Shown: piece after piece, positions 51,408 to 60,115 of the stretch
Layout: the number at the start of each line of letters is the position of its first letter
Numbering within the stretch: position 1 is the stretch's first letter
DNA from: Chondromyces crocatus
GTDB taxonomy: Bacteria; Myxococcota_A; Polyangia; Polyangiales; Polyangiaceae
Assembly (NCBI RefSeq): GCF_001189295.1
Contig: NZ_CP012159.1
Location: forward strand, 9,160,501 to 9,224,500
Reading direction: 5' to 3'
DNA length: 64,000 nucleotides
Made by a program: the position numbers and the translations under genes
The notes under the pieces: generated by a model
The model's input: only the letters and a program-made list of their open reading frames with translations
The model's database searches: none
Told to the model about the DNA's origin: nothing

Positions 51408-54254
51408 GTGACCGCCCTCCGTCGCCTCCTCTGCGCCGCCGCCGTCCCTCTGTCAGCCTCGCTGTTCGCCGCTTGCACGCCCCGCGAGGCCCCGGCGCCG
51501 CATGCGCCCCCCGCAGCAGGGAGCCCTTCGATCGCGGTGGTCGATGACGGCACCCAGCCCCCCCTCGGCCCTCTTCCCGGGGACGTGAAGCCCCTGGATT
51601 ATCAGCTCACCCTGCAGATCGACCCCGAGAAGGATCACTTCTCCGGCACGGCCCGGATCATCATCGATCTGTCCGCGCCCCGCAGCACCCTGTGGATGCA
51701 CGCCCGGGACCTCCGGGTGAAGAGCGCCACGATCCAGCCCGATGTGAATGGCGCCCTCGCGCGAGCGTCCACCTGCCGCGCCTGCGTGCTCCCCCCCGAG
51801 AACCAGCCCGTGTTCCCCGCTCGCTTCGAGCAGGTCGATCCCACGGGCGTGGCCAAGCTGAGCTTCGAGCAGCCCATCCCGAAGGGGTGGGCGATCCTCG
51901 TCCTCGACTACGAAGGCCCACTGCCCGAAGGGAACAGCGGACTCTACCGGGTGCGGCGCGGCGGTCGCGCCTACGCCTTCACGCAGTTCGAGGCAACGTC
52001 CGCGCGCCAGGCCTTCCCGAGCTTCGACGAGCCGGCCTTCAAGACGCCCTTCCACGTCAACCTGATCGTCCCTCGTGACCACACGGCCATCTCCAGCGGG
52101 GCGCAGGTCAATCGCGTCCGCGAGAACGACCAGCTCGATCGCGTGACCTTCGCGACCACGCAACGGCTCCCCACCTACCTGCTCGCCTTCGCGGTCGGAC
52201 CGTTCGACGTGGTGAAGGCGCCGAGCATCCCTCCCAGCATCATCCGCCATCGGGAGCTGCCGCTGCGTGGCGTGGCCGTCGCGGGCCGAGGGAGCGAGCT
52301 CGCCTTCGCGCTCGCCAACACGGGGTCGCTGATCCAGGCCCTCGAAGACTACACGGGCCTCCCCTACCCCTTCGACAAGCTCGATCTCATCGCGGTGCCC
52401 GGCAAGCACGGCGCCATGGAGAACGCCGGCGCGGTCACCTTCAGCGAATACCTCCTGCTCATGGACGCGGTGCGATCTCCAGCCCGGCAGCGCCGCGCCT
52501 TCTTCGATGTGGGCGCGCACGAGTTCGCCCACATGTGGTTCGGCGATCTGGTCACCATGCCGTGGTGGAACGACCTCTGGCTCAAGGAGGCGTCTGCGAA
52601 CTGGCTCGGCACCCGCGCGGTGCGCATGGTCTACCCGGCGCTCGATCTGGAGTCCGAGATGCTGTCCGACGTCCACCGCGCGATGAATACCGACAGCCTG
52701 CTCGCGGCGCGCAAGATTCGACAGGAGATCGACAGCCATCACGACATCAGCAATGCCTTCGACGGCATCACGTACGACAAGGGCTACGGGGTCATCTCCA
52801 TGTTCGAGCGGTGGCTCGGCCCCGAGGTGTACCAGCGCGCCGTTCGCTCGTTCTTCATGAGCCGGATGTATGGCACGGCGTCGGCCGACGACTACCTCGC
52901 CGCCCTCGGTCAGGCGGCCTCACGCGACGTCGCCACGCCCATGCGCACGTTCCTCGATCAGCCCGGCGTGCCCCTGGTCAAGGCCAGGCTCACGTGTGAG
53001 GGCAAGCCCCGGCTCCGGCTCGAACAGTCACGCTACCTCCCGCTGGGCTCCGCCGGCGCGCCCGCTGCGCAGTGGCAGATCCCGATCTGCGCGCGTTATC
53101 CCCGGGGGCAAGGAGCCGATGCCACCGAGACCACCTGCACCCTCCTCGACGGACGCGAAGGGGAGATCCAGCTCGCGAGCGAGCAGTGCCCTGCCTGGGT
53201 CCTGCCCAACGCCGATGGCGTCGGCTACTTCCGCTGGACGCTCCCGAGCGCTGACCTCCAGCGCCTCATCACGGCGGGCCTCGCGCACCTCTCCGTGCGC
53301 GAGAAGATGTCCCTCGCCGCCAACATCCACGCCGCCTTTGCCCAGGGCACCACGTCGGGCAAGGAAGCCCTCACGCTCCTCGCTCCGCTCGCCACGGACG
53401 CGCGTCACGAGGTCGCCACCGCGCCCATCCCCCTCCTGCAGGCAGCTCTCCAGTGGCTCGCTGGCGGTCCCTCCCACGCTCGCGTCGAGGCATACGCCCG
53501 CGCCCTCTACGCCCCCGCCTACCGCAGCCTCGGCTGGGGACCCCGAGCCGCTGGACCCGGGGCGACCCCGCAACCCGAGCCCGAGGAGAACAGCTACCTC
53601 CGCACCGATGTCCTGCGCTTCCTCGCCCTCGATGCCCGAGACCCTCAGGTGCGCAAGGAAGCCGCCGCGCGCGGCCGCGCCTACATCGCCGGCGGCACCC
53701 TCCACCCCGAGACCGTCGCCCCGGAGCTGGCGGGCATCGTCGTCGCCGCTGCCCTCCAGCAAGGAGATGCGGCCCTCTTCGAGCAAGCCCTCGCAGCGCT
53801 CGCCTCCACCGAACACGACGTGCCCCGAGGTGTCGTTCTGTTCGGACTCGGCAGCATCGACACCCCCGAGCTCGCCACGCGCGTCCGCGAACTCGTGTTC
53901 GACGCCCGGGTCCGGCCTCACGAGATCTACTCCATCCTCTCGCTCCAGCTCGAGCAGCCCGCAGTCCGTGACGCTGCGTGGTCGTGGTTCGAGCAGAAGC
54001 TCGACGCCATCCTCCAGCGGCTCTCGCATCGCCACAAGCGCGGCCTGATCCACCTGGCTGCGAGCCTCTGCGACAGCGCGTACGCCGGGCGCGTCGAGGC
54101 CCTCTTCACGCCTCGCATCGCCGGGCTGGAGGGAGGTCCTCGCGTTCTGGCGGGCACCGTGGAGACCATCAAGCTCTGTGCGGCCCGCAAGAAGGCGCAG
54201 CAGGAAAGCCTGAACGCCTTCTTCGAGACCTCCCCGCGCGTTCCACACCAGTGA
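51408..54254 (+). CDS. M1-family aminopeptidase lipoprotein
   Basis: 948 residues of the gluzincin M1 family. The lipoprotein signal TALRRLLCAAAVPLSASLFA ends at AAC, so the enzyme is probably anchored outside the cytoplasm. GAMENAG (334-340) and the zinc site HEFAH (His371, His375) with Glu394 (HExxH-18-E) are intact, as is the catalytic Tyr segment YDKGYG. The C-terminal 400 residues are ERAP1-like alpha-helical. It removes N-terminal residues from peptides, useful in predation or nutrient uptake. GTG at 51408 is used because it starts the signal exactly; upstream in-frame residues are not signal-like. Confidence 0.94.
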   Translation: MTALRRLLCAAAVPLSASLFAACTPREAPAPHAPPAAGSPSIAVVDDGTQPPLGPLPGDVKPLDYQLTLQIDPEKDHFSGTARIIIDLSAPRSTLWMHARDLRVKSATIQPDVNGALARASTCRACVLPPENQPVFPARFEQVDPTGVAKLSFEQPIPKGWAILVLDYEGPLPEGNSGLYRVRRGGRAYAFTQFEATSARQAFPSFDEPAFKTPFHVNLIVPRDHTAISSGAQVNRVRENDQLDRVTFATTQRLPTYLLAFAVGPFDVVKAPSIPPSIIRHRELPLRGVAVAGRGSELAFALANTGSLIQALEDYTGLPYPFDKLDLIAVPGKHGAMENAGAVTFSEYLLLMDAVRSPARQRRAFFDVGAHEFAHMWFGDLVTMPWWNDLWLKEASANWLGTRAVRMVYPALDLESEMLSDVHRAMNTDSLLAARKIRQEIDSHHDISNAFDGITYDKGYGVISMFERWLGPEVYQRAVRSFFMSRMYGTASADDYLAALGQAASRDVATPMRTFLDQPGVPLVKARLTCEGKPRLRLEQSRYLPLGSAGAPAAQWQIPICARYPRGQGADATETTCTLLDGREGEIQLASEQCPAWVLPNADGVGYFRWTLPSADLQRLITAGLAHLSVREKMSLAANIHAAFAQGTTSGKEALTLLAPLATDARHEVATAPIPLLQAALQWLAGGPSHARVEAYARALYAPAYRSLGWGPRAAGPGATPQPEPEENSYLRTDVLRFLALDARDPQVRKEAAARGRAYIAGGTLHPETVAPELAGIVVAAALQQGDAALFEQALAALASTEHDVPRGVVLFGLGSIDTPELATRVRELVFDARVRPHEIYSILSLQLEQPAVRDAAWSWFEQKLDAILQRLSHRHKRGLIHLAASLCDSAYAGRVEALFTPRIAGLEGGPRVLAGTVETIKLCAARKKAQQESLNAFFETSPRVPHQ

Positions 54255-54399
54255 AGACAGGGCTTCTGAAAGCCGCGTAGAGCCCGCTCGGGTCACCGTA
54301 CGGGCTCGGTCCAGACCGGCTGGAGCGCATGATGTCGCTGGCGCTGGTACAGGCTCGACAGGGCACGCGTGGAGCCCCATGGGATGGGCGGAGGCATCG

Positions 54400-54630
54400 A
54401 TGAAGCAACGGAAGGTGCAACGAGGCCAGCAGCGCACCGACGACCAGCGAGCAGTCCGCCAGGGCGTTGTGGCCAGCCCATCTTCGGCGATGCTGCGCCC
54501 TCACCCCTCCGATCGTGGCGGTTCTCTGGAACCGCGAATCCAGGACATGCTGGAGCTGGTGGACGAGGCCTCGGACGAATCCTTCCCCGCCAGCGATCCA
54601 CCCTCCTTCACTCCCAGCAGGGCGGCCTGA
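54400..54630 (+). CDS. Microprotein with ESFPASDPPS motif
   Basis: 76 residues. The C-terminal segment LVDEASDESFPASDPPSFTP is the short conserved motif seen in many small bacterial proteins of unknown function (DEAS.ESFPASDPP). The N-terminal half is basic and disordered. ATG at 54400 follows GGCGGAGG at a suitable distance; ATG at 54379 is an alternative. It is a genuine gene rather than noise because the motif is family-specific. The role is unknown. Confidence 0.72.
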   Translation: MKQRKVQRGQQRTDDQRAVRQGVVASPSSAMLRPHPSDRGGSLEPRIQDMLELVDEASDESFPASDPPSFTPSRAA

Positions 54631-54647
54631 GGCGCAGGCATCGCAGC

Positions 54648-54682
54648 GGTTGATGAGGGGTCCCCCCCCTCTCTCATCAACC
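54648..54682. terminator. Bidirectional hairpin terminator
   Basis: GGTTGATGAG (54648-54657) and CTCATCAACC (54673-54682) form a perfect 10-bp stem with a 15-nt loop rich in G then C. It sits 17 bp after the microprotein stop and 24 bp before the end of the convergent ADP-ribosylglycohydrolase gene, so it can end both transcripts. It is the clearest hairpin in the window. Confidence 0.85.
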
Positions 54683-54706
54683 ACTCACATCAGCAGCTCA
54701 CCCGGC

Positions 54707-55768
54707 TCAACCAACGGAAAGCGGTGCACGAGCCGCACGCCAGCGGGCAGGCACGGTGGTCTCCGCGGCCAGAGCGACGATTCCACCGACGATGGCGCAG
54801 GTCGTGTCGCGATCTCCAAGGCCCGAGACGGTGGTCCACAGCGCCTCTTCAAAGTCGTCGAGGTGACGGGCCGCGCACCAGAGCGAGAAGGGGACGGTGT
54901 CCATCGACGTCACGTCTTCACCGACCCCGAGGAGGCTCGCGGCGGTCGCCGGGGTCGCGTCTGGAGGCAGCTCTGCGGCGCGAGCGATACCGGCCGCGGT
55001 CGGCCCCGCCGGTGTCCGCTCCAGCACGAAGCGGAGCAATGCTGCCCCCTTTCCTGCGTTCGGCGCGGCGCGATGCCGCCACGCATGGGCGGCGCCGAGC
55101 GCCACGGCGATGGCTCCCGCCTGTCCCTCGGGGTGCGCGTGGGTGACCTCGGCCGAGGCCCGGGCCTCCACGACGATCCGGTCGGGATCGTCAGCAAAGT
55201 AAGCGCCCAGCGGCGCAACGCGCATCGCTCCTCCGTTCCCCAGGGACCCCTCTCCCCGAAACAGACCCGCGGCCACTTCACGCCAGTCGCCCCCGACGTA
55301 GATCTCCTGCAGCAGGTGGTGAGCACCACGGCCGTAGCCTCGATCCGGCGCAGCTGCCCAGCGGCGCGCGAAGCGCCAGGCCAGCACGTCGCGCTCGATG
55401 CAGCCGCACGCGGTGAGCACCTCGGTGATCGCGAGCGCCATCTCGGTATCGTCCGTCCAGTCCCAGGGTGGCTCGGGAAAGGCACGTGCGTCGATCAGGG
55501 TGACGGGGGCCAGTCGAAAGAACTGCTGACCGAAGGCGTCACCGAGCGAGAGCCCGTCGAGAGAGAGGCGCGCGCGGGCGAGGCGCTCCGCGTGATCGAG
55601 CGGCAGGGTGAGTCGCTGGTCGGGAACGTCGGAGGCGGGAATGCCGAAGGGCAAGGACGGCCGCCGAGGCTGCGGCGATGCGCGATGCATGCCGACGGAG
55701 AGTACCATCCCGCCTGCGACGACGAGCCGCCGGAGCGCCGCACGAGGACTGAAGCGACCGGACGTCAT
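54707..55768 (-). CDS. ADP-ribosylglycohydrolase family protein
   Basis: 353 residues of the ARH/DraG fold. The two metal-site segments are intact: WDWTDDTEMALAITEVL and LGDRDTTCAIVGGIVALA; GDAFG and GSLGNGGAMRVAPLG are also typical. It would remove ADP-ribose from proteins or nucleic acids. The N-terminal 50 residues are Arg/Ala-rich and not part of the domain; ATG at 55768 is used, but ATG at 55708 (residue 21) is plausible. There is no ADP-ribosyltransferase partner next to it. Confidence 0.92.
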   Translation of the reverse strand: MTSGRFSPRAALRRLVVAGGMVLSVGMHRASPQPRRPSLPFGIPASDVPDQRLTLPLDHAERLARARLSLDGLSLGDAFGQQFFRLAPVTLIDARAFPEPPWDWTDDTEMALAITEVLTACGCIERDVLAWRFARRWAAAPDRGYGRGAHHLLQEIYVGGDWREVAAGLFRGEGSLGNGGAMRVAPLGAYFADDPDRIVVEARASAEVTHAHPEGQAGAIAVALGAAHAWRHRAAPNAGKGAALLRFVLERTPAGPTAAGIARAAELPPDATPATAASLLGVGEDVTSMDTVPFSLWCAARHLDDFEEALWTTVSGLGDRDTTCAIVGGIVALAAETTVPARWRAARAPLSVG

Positions 55769-55931
55769 GACCTGCGCGCAAACCTGCGCACGGGCGAAGT
55801 CGCCATCAAGGGAACGTCACGCCAATTTTCGCAGTCCCGTCTTACGCAGCGCGCCATCACGTGCTCACGAGGAGACGCTCGGGCGAGTTTCGGCTACAGA
55901 TCGGGGAACTTACCCAGGAGATAACGGCATC

Positions 55932-56927
55932 ATGCGCAAGCTCGTTCCCTTCGCCTTCGTCCTCGCTCTGGTCCCACTCGCCGCCCACTGCGATGGCGAC
56001 TCGTCCCCTGAGCCCGGGGAGACTGGAGGGGCTGGCGGGACGGGAGGGAACGACGGACAGGGTGGAGACACGCCTGGCGGGGACAACCTCGCTCTCCCGG
56101 TGCGTGCAGCGGTCCTCTTCGGCAGCTGCGTGCCGGACAACGGGATCGACAGCTGGTTGAACAGGTTCTACACGCACCGTGGCGGAAGTGCGCTCGACGT
56201 TCAGCTCCTGGAGCGGCTCGACTGCCTCGAGGGCAAGGCCAATGGCTGTCAGGCGCTGGACGAGTGCTTCGGACTCGCCGTGGATCTCGAGGGCCCCTGC
56301 TCGGCCTCCTGCACTGGAGAGGTCTACACCTCCTGCGACGACAGGCTGCGCTTCAATCTGGATTGCGCGAAGCTGGGGATGGCGTGCTCGGAGGAGGCCG
56401 GAGGTTGCGAAGTCGATCCGGCCCCGCCAGCCTGCAACCCTGCCACGTTCATGGCGAGCTGCGTCGATGGAGCGCCGACGGTATGCTTCGATGTCGAGCG
56501 AACCGGACAGCGGTGTGCCGAGCTGGGCTTGATCTGCGGCACGATTGCCGGTGGAGAGCCGGGCTGCATCGGGACTGGTGCGGCCTGTCAGGCAGACACG
56601 ATCGGGCCCCTCTCCGTGCAGTTCGATGAAGGGATTGCTTGCGACGGCAACACCTTGAAGGCGTGCGTGAACGGGTACGAGCACAACCTCGACTGCGGCA
56701 GCCTCCAGGACGGCTTCACGTGTCAGAGCGGTGGCTCCGGCACGTTCTGCGGGCTCGATGCAGCCTGCGAGCCGGGCGAGAAGGTCGCAGGAGGATGCGA
56801 CGGGGACAGCGTGTTGATCTGCAACGCGGGCCGCGTCGACCGGATCGACTGCAAGGCCCTCGGCTTCAGCACCTGCGATGCGCAGTTCGGCCTGTGTGTG
56901 CCGAGCGTCTATACGTCGCAGCCCTGA
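55932..56927 (+). CDS. Cysteine-rich repeat lipoprotein
   Basis: 331 residues. The lipoprotein signal MRKLVPFAFVLALVPLAAHC is followed by a Gly-rich linker (GGAGGTGGNDGQGG). The mature part is rich in Cys arranged in about four diverged modules of 45-50 residues, each roughly C-x-(N/D)G-x-L-x3-C ... L-D-C-x2-L-G-x2-C ... C (for example LKACVNGYEHNLDCGSLQDG and VLICNAGRVDRIDCKALGFS). Disulphide-knit extracellular repeats of this kind are frequent in myxobacteria but uncharacterised. AGGAG upstream of ATG 55932. Confidence 0.8.
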   Translation: MRKLVPFAFVLALVPLAAHCDGDSSPEPGETGGAGGTGGNDGQGGDTPGGDNLALPVRAAVLFGSCVPDNGIDSWLNRFYTHRGGSALDVQLLERLDCLEGKANGCQALDECFGLAVDLEGPCSASCTGEVYTSCDDRLRFNLDCAKLGMACSEEAGGCEVDPAPPACNPATFMASCVDGAPTVCFDVERTGQRCAELGLICGTIAGGEPGCIGTGAACQADTIGPLSVQFDEGIACDGNTLKACVNGYEHNLDCGSLQDGFTCQSGGSGTFCGLDAACEPGEKVAGGCDGDSVLICNAGRVDRIDCKALGFSTCDAQFGLCVPSVYTSQP

Positions 56928-57021
56928 ACACGCGACGCCACGGGGCGCAGCGTTCCGTGAACGCGAGACGTGCTTCCGTCGCCCATCGCACCACCGACCC
57001 GTCCCCGAGCCAGCGCCCTTC

Positions 57022-58071
57022 GTGACGTCCCTGAACTCCCGACGTTTCCTGTCCCTCTCTGGAGCCCGCTGGATCCTCGTCGTGGGGGATGCCAATGCCG
57101 ATCTCGGCGCTGCTCTCACCCACTTTCCGCGGGAAGGTCACGACCACCCCCTCCAGGCGCTGACGTGGGACAGCGGCGGCTCCGGCGCGAATGTCGCCAC
57201 CGCGCTCGGGTTGTTTGGTGGCGGGGTGCGCCTGCTCGCGCGTGTCGGCTCCGATCCTGCTGCCGAGGTGGCGCTGCGGGCCGCGCGCGCCGCGCGCGTC
57301 GATCTCTCGTTCGTTCAGCGGGACGAGGCCGTCGCCACCGGGCTCTGCTTCGCCGCGGTCTCTCCCGGCGGGGAGCGCACCTTCTTCAGCCACCGAGGAG
57401 CCAACGCCTGCCTCGCGCTGCCCGAGGTCGACGGGCTCCTTGACGGCGTGGGATGGATCCATGTCGCAGGCCATGCGCTGCTCGAAGGCGTCCAGCGCGA
57501 GACCACCCTCACCCTGATGGCCGAGGCGCATCGTCGGGGGATTCCCATGTCCCTGGACCTCTGCCTGCCGCTGCTCGCCGCTCACCCGGACACCCTGACG
57601 GTGGACCAGGGGAGCGGGCGACTCACCGTTCTGTTCGCCAACGAGCCGGAGCTGCAGGCCGTCACTGGCGAGCACCACGCCGACCTGGTGGAAGAGGGGT
57701 GGCTCGACCGGGCGCTCGCCGTGACGACGGCCGCAGGGATCCCGCTCGTCGCAGCCAAGCTCGGGGCACGTGGCTCGCTCATCGCCGGCCTGGAGGGCGA
57801 CCGCCAGACCATCCCCCCGTTCCCCGTCGATGCACGCGATACCACGGGCTCCGGAGACGCCTACGTCGCCGCGTTTCTGTTCGCGCTCCTCACCGGTGCC
57901 CCGGCCTCGACCGCGGGTCTCCTCGGCAATGCCGCAGGAGCGTTCGTCGCGACCCGCCCCGGTGCCGCCAGCGCCCTCCCCGACCGGGAGACCTTGTTCG
58001 CCTTCGCAGACCACACCAAGCCCCACGATGCGCCTGATGCGCCTGACGCACCCCACCGAGGATCTCGATGA
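57022..58071 (+). CDS. PfkB-family carbohydrate/nucleoside kinase
   Basis: 349 residues of the ribokinase/PfkB superfamily: N-terminal VVGDANADLGAALTHFPREG, substrate-side SGGSGANVATALGLFGGGVR, and the ATP-site motif DTTGSGDAYVAAFL (near 274-287) with the catalytic Asp and GxGD anion hole. It phosphorylates a sugar or nucleoside. GTG at 57022 is the most likely start (product MTSLNSRRFLSLSGARWILV). The stop overlaps the ATG of the BtpA gene (ATGA), so they act together. Confidence 0.9.
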   Translation: MTSLNSRRFLSLSGARWILVVGDANADLGAALTHFPREGHDHPLQALTWDSGGSGANVATALGLFGGGVRLLARVGSDPAAEVALRAARAARVDLSFVQRDEAVATGLCFAAVSPGGERTFFSHRGANACLALPEVDGLLDGVGWIHVAGHALLEGVQRETTLTLMAEAHRRGIPMSLDLCLPLLAAHPDTLTVDQGSGRLTVLFANEPELQAVTGEHHADLVEEGWLDRALAVTTAAGIPLVAAKLGARGSLIAGLEGDRQTIPPFPVDARDTTGSGDAYVAAFLFALLTGAPASTAGLLGNAAGAFVATRPGAASALPDRETLFAFADHTKPHDAPDAPDAPHRGSR

Positions 58072-58925
58072 CCCCTGCCTGGAAAGCCCGCCTCGATGCC
58101 CTCCGCCTCAAGGACCTGGCCGATCTCTTCGGGACCCCGAAGCCCATCATCGGCATGGTCCACTGCTGGCCGCTGCCAGGCGCGCCTGGCTACACGGGGT
58201 ACGGCGTCGACACCATCATCGAGCACGCGGTTCGTGATGCCCGTGCGCTGGCCGAAGGGGGCGCCGACGGCCTCATCGTGGAGAACATGTGGGACATCCC
58301 CTTCCGCGCGGGATCTCACCTGCCGCCGGAGAGCATCGCCGTCCACGCCGTGGTCGCGCGCGCCGTCCGGCAGGCCGTGAACCTGCCGCTGGGGATCAAC
58401 CTGGTCCACAACGGCGGCACGGCGCTCCTCGCCATCGCCATCGCGGCTGGCGCCAGCTTCATCCGCGTCTGCATGTTCACGGGTGCCGGAGTCTGGGAGG
58501 CGGGCTCCATCGACGAAGGGTGTGCTGCGGACCTCATGCGGCGGCGCAAGGATCTCCACGCCGAGAACATCAAGATCATCGCCGACGTGGACAAGAAGCA
58601 CTCGGTCCGCTTCCCGGGCATCGATCTCGCCACCCACATCGAGTGGACCCGGTTCTCGGGCGCAGATGGGCTCATCGTCTCCGGCCGGATGACGGGCGAC
58701 GCACCCGACCTCGAAAAGGTGCGCGAGGCACGCCGTCACGCGGGAGAGCTGCCCATCCTCATCGGCAGCGGCGCCACCGAGGACAACGTTGCCGCCTTCC
58801 TCGGGGTCGCGGACGGGATCATCGTCGGGTCGAGCATCAAGGTCGACGGGCTCTGCGAGAACCCGGTGGACGTGGAGCGGGTGCGCCGCCTGGTGACCGC
58901 CGCCCGCGCCGCACGCTCTGCGTGA
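58068..58925 (+). CDS. BtpA/SgcQ-family TIM-barrel protein
   Basis: 285 residues. GMVHCWPLPGAPGY, GGADGLIVENMWDIPF, NLPLGINLVHNGG and SGADGLIVSGRMTG are typical of the BtpA/SgcQ family, TIM-barrel proteins. SgcQ lies in a sugar-catabolic gene cluster, and BtpA was first described as needed for photosystem I accumulation in cyanobacteria. Coupling to a PfkB kinase suggests that here it handles a phosphorylated sugar or nucleoside product. ATG at 58068. Confidence 0.9.
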   Translation: MTPAWKARLDALRLKDLADLFGTPKPIIGMVHCWPLPGAPGYTGYGVDTIIEHAVRDARALAEGGADGLIVENMWDIPFRAGSHLPPESIAVHAVVARAVRQAVNLPLGINLVHNGGTALLAIAIAAGASFIRVCMFTGAGVWEAGSIDEGCAADLMRRRKDLHAENIKIIADVDKKHSVRFPGIDLATHIEWTRFSGADGLIVSGRMTGDAPDLEKVREARRHAGELPILIGSGATEDNVAAFLGVADGIIVGSSIKVDGLCENPVDVERVRRLVTAARAARSA

Positions 58926-58961
58926 GGGTCGACCGGCCCCGCACCGACCGGACCTGGACGC

Positions 58962-59291
58962 TCATGCCTCCGCTGGAGGCGCGTCCGGACCGCGGAGCCG
59001 CTGCTCCTCACGCTTCAACCAGCCATCGATCGCGAACGGGCCGAAGGGCACCAGCGCCGCGAAGAAGACCGACGCTCCTCTGAACATCGACCAGCGCGCC
59101 GCAAAGAAGGCGTGCGCCAGCGCCGAGCAGAACAGCACGAAGAGCACCCCGTGCGCCCAGCCCACGATCTTCACCGCCATCGGTATTCCGCCGAGGTACT
59201 TGAGCGGCATGGCCACGCCGAGGAGCAGCAGGAACGAGATGCCTTCGACGATGCCGATGACACGCAGGCGGCCGATGGCGCTGTTCATCAT
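58962..59291 (-). CDS. DUF3817 small membrane protein
   Basis: 109 residues with three hydrophobic segments: LRVIGIVEGISFLLLLGVAM, VGWAHGVLFVLFCSALAHAF, and SVFFAALVPFGPFAIDGWL. The pattern LRVIGIVEGISFLLLL ... KIVGWAHG ... PFGPFAIDGWLK is diagnostic of DUF3817, integral membrane proteins of unknown function. Two ATGs in a row (59291, 59288). A 169-bp gap separates it from the CadD-like gene; I see nothing notable in it. Confidence 0.88.
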   Translation of the reverse strand: MMNSAIGRLRVIGIVEGISFLLLLGVAMPLKYLGGIPMAVKIVGWAHGVLFVLFCSALAHAFFAARWSMFRGASVFFAALVPFGPFAIDGWLKREEQRLRGPDAPPAEA

Positions 59292-59460
59292 GATTTCACG
59301 GCCCGATCCGGGTGGGAGGCGCCCGACACCTTCCTTCCACCGCAGAAGGTCGGCCGGGTCGCCCTCACCCTAGTCGGCCTGCGCAGCCCCTCGCAATGCT
59401 CGGTGGCGCACGCGCGACAGGTGCACCAGTCCAGGCGGCGGGACGTGCTGAAGCGCGCTC

Positions 59461-60087
59461 CTATGACCCCCCGAAGCCCGGCAGCAGCTCACGCGAACGT
59501 GACAGGATCCACACCCCCAGCGCGATCAAAACGAATGGCAGCGTCACGCGACCGTAGCGACGAATCCGCTCGCCGATCAGGGGGTTGTTCACCAGCCAGA
59601 ACCCGACCGCGCACCACGCGGCGGTCATCACGGCGAACACCCCCGCGTAAACGGGAATGCGTCCGGCTCCGCTGGAGAACAGCGGGATGTACACGCCCAG
59701 GTTGTCCCCGCCATTCGCCACGGTCACGCCGGCCACCGCCAGCGCCTTGAACCCAGCCGTCCACGTCCCAGGGCGGTCTTCGGACGCATCCTCTCGCCCC
59801 TCGTCCTCGCCTTCACCCCTCCACAACCCCCACAGCCCACGCAGCCCGAGCCCCAGGGGAGCGAGCCCCAGCAAGCCCAGCCACGCATCGGGCACAGCGA
59901 AGGCGAAGAGCGCGCAGACACCGCTCGCCACCGTCAGGGCGGCCATCCCGAGGAACTGCCCGACGACGATCTGCCGGACCCGGTAGGCCGGGTTCGAGAA
60001 GAAGGCCGAGAGGATCAGGAGGTCGTCGATGTTCGTCGTCGCGAACACCACCGCGCCGATGCCCAGCGTCGAGGAAAGCGGTTCCAT
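59461..60087 (-). CDS. CadD-like cadmium-resistance family transporter
   Basis: 208 residues, about five to six membrane helices. TTNIDDLLILSAFFSNP near the N-terminus and VTVANGGDNLGVYIPLFSS in the second half are the paired inverted-repeat motifs of the CadD family (LysE superfamily), which export divalent metals or related ions. A charged loop (EGEDEGREDASED) separates the halves. It is cotranscribed with the upstream RtcB (28-bp gap). Substrate not proven. Confidence 0.9.
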   Translation of the reverse strand: MEPLSSTLGIGAVVFATTNIDDLLILSAFFSNPAYRVRQIVVGQFLGMAALTVASGVCALFAFAVPDAWLGLLGLAPLGLGLRGLWGLWRGEGEDEGREDASEDRPGTWTAGFKALAVAGVTVANGGDNLGVYIPLFSSGAGRIPVYAGVFAVMTAAWCAVGFWLVNNPLIGERIRRYGRVTLPFVLIALGVWILSRSRELLPGFGGS

Positions 60088-60115
60088 GCCACCCGACCGC
60101 GCTCCCGCCGCGCGC

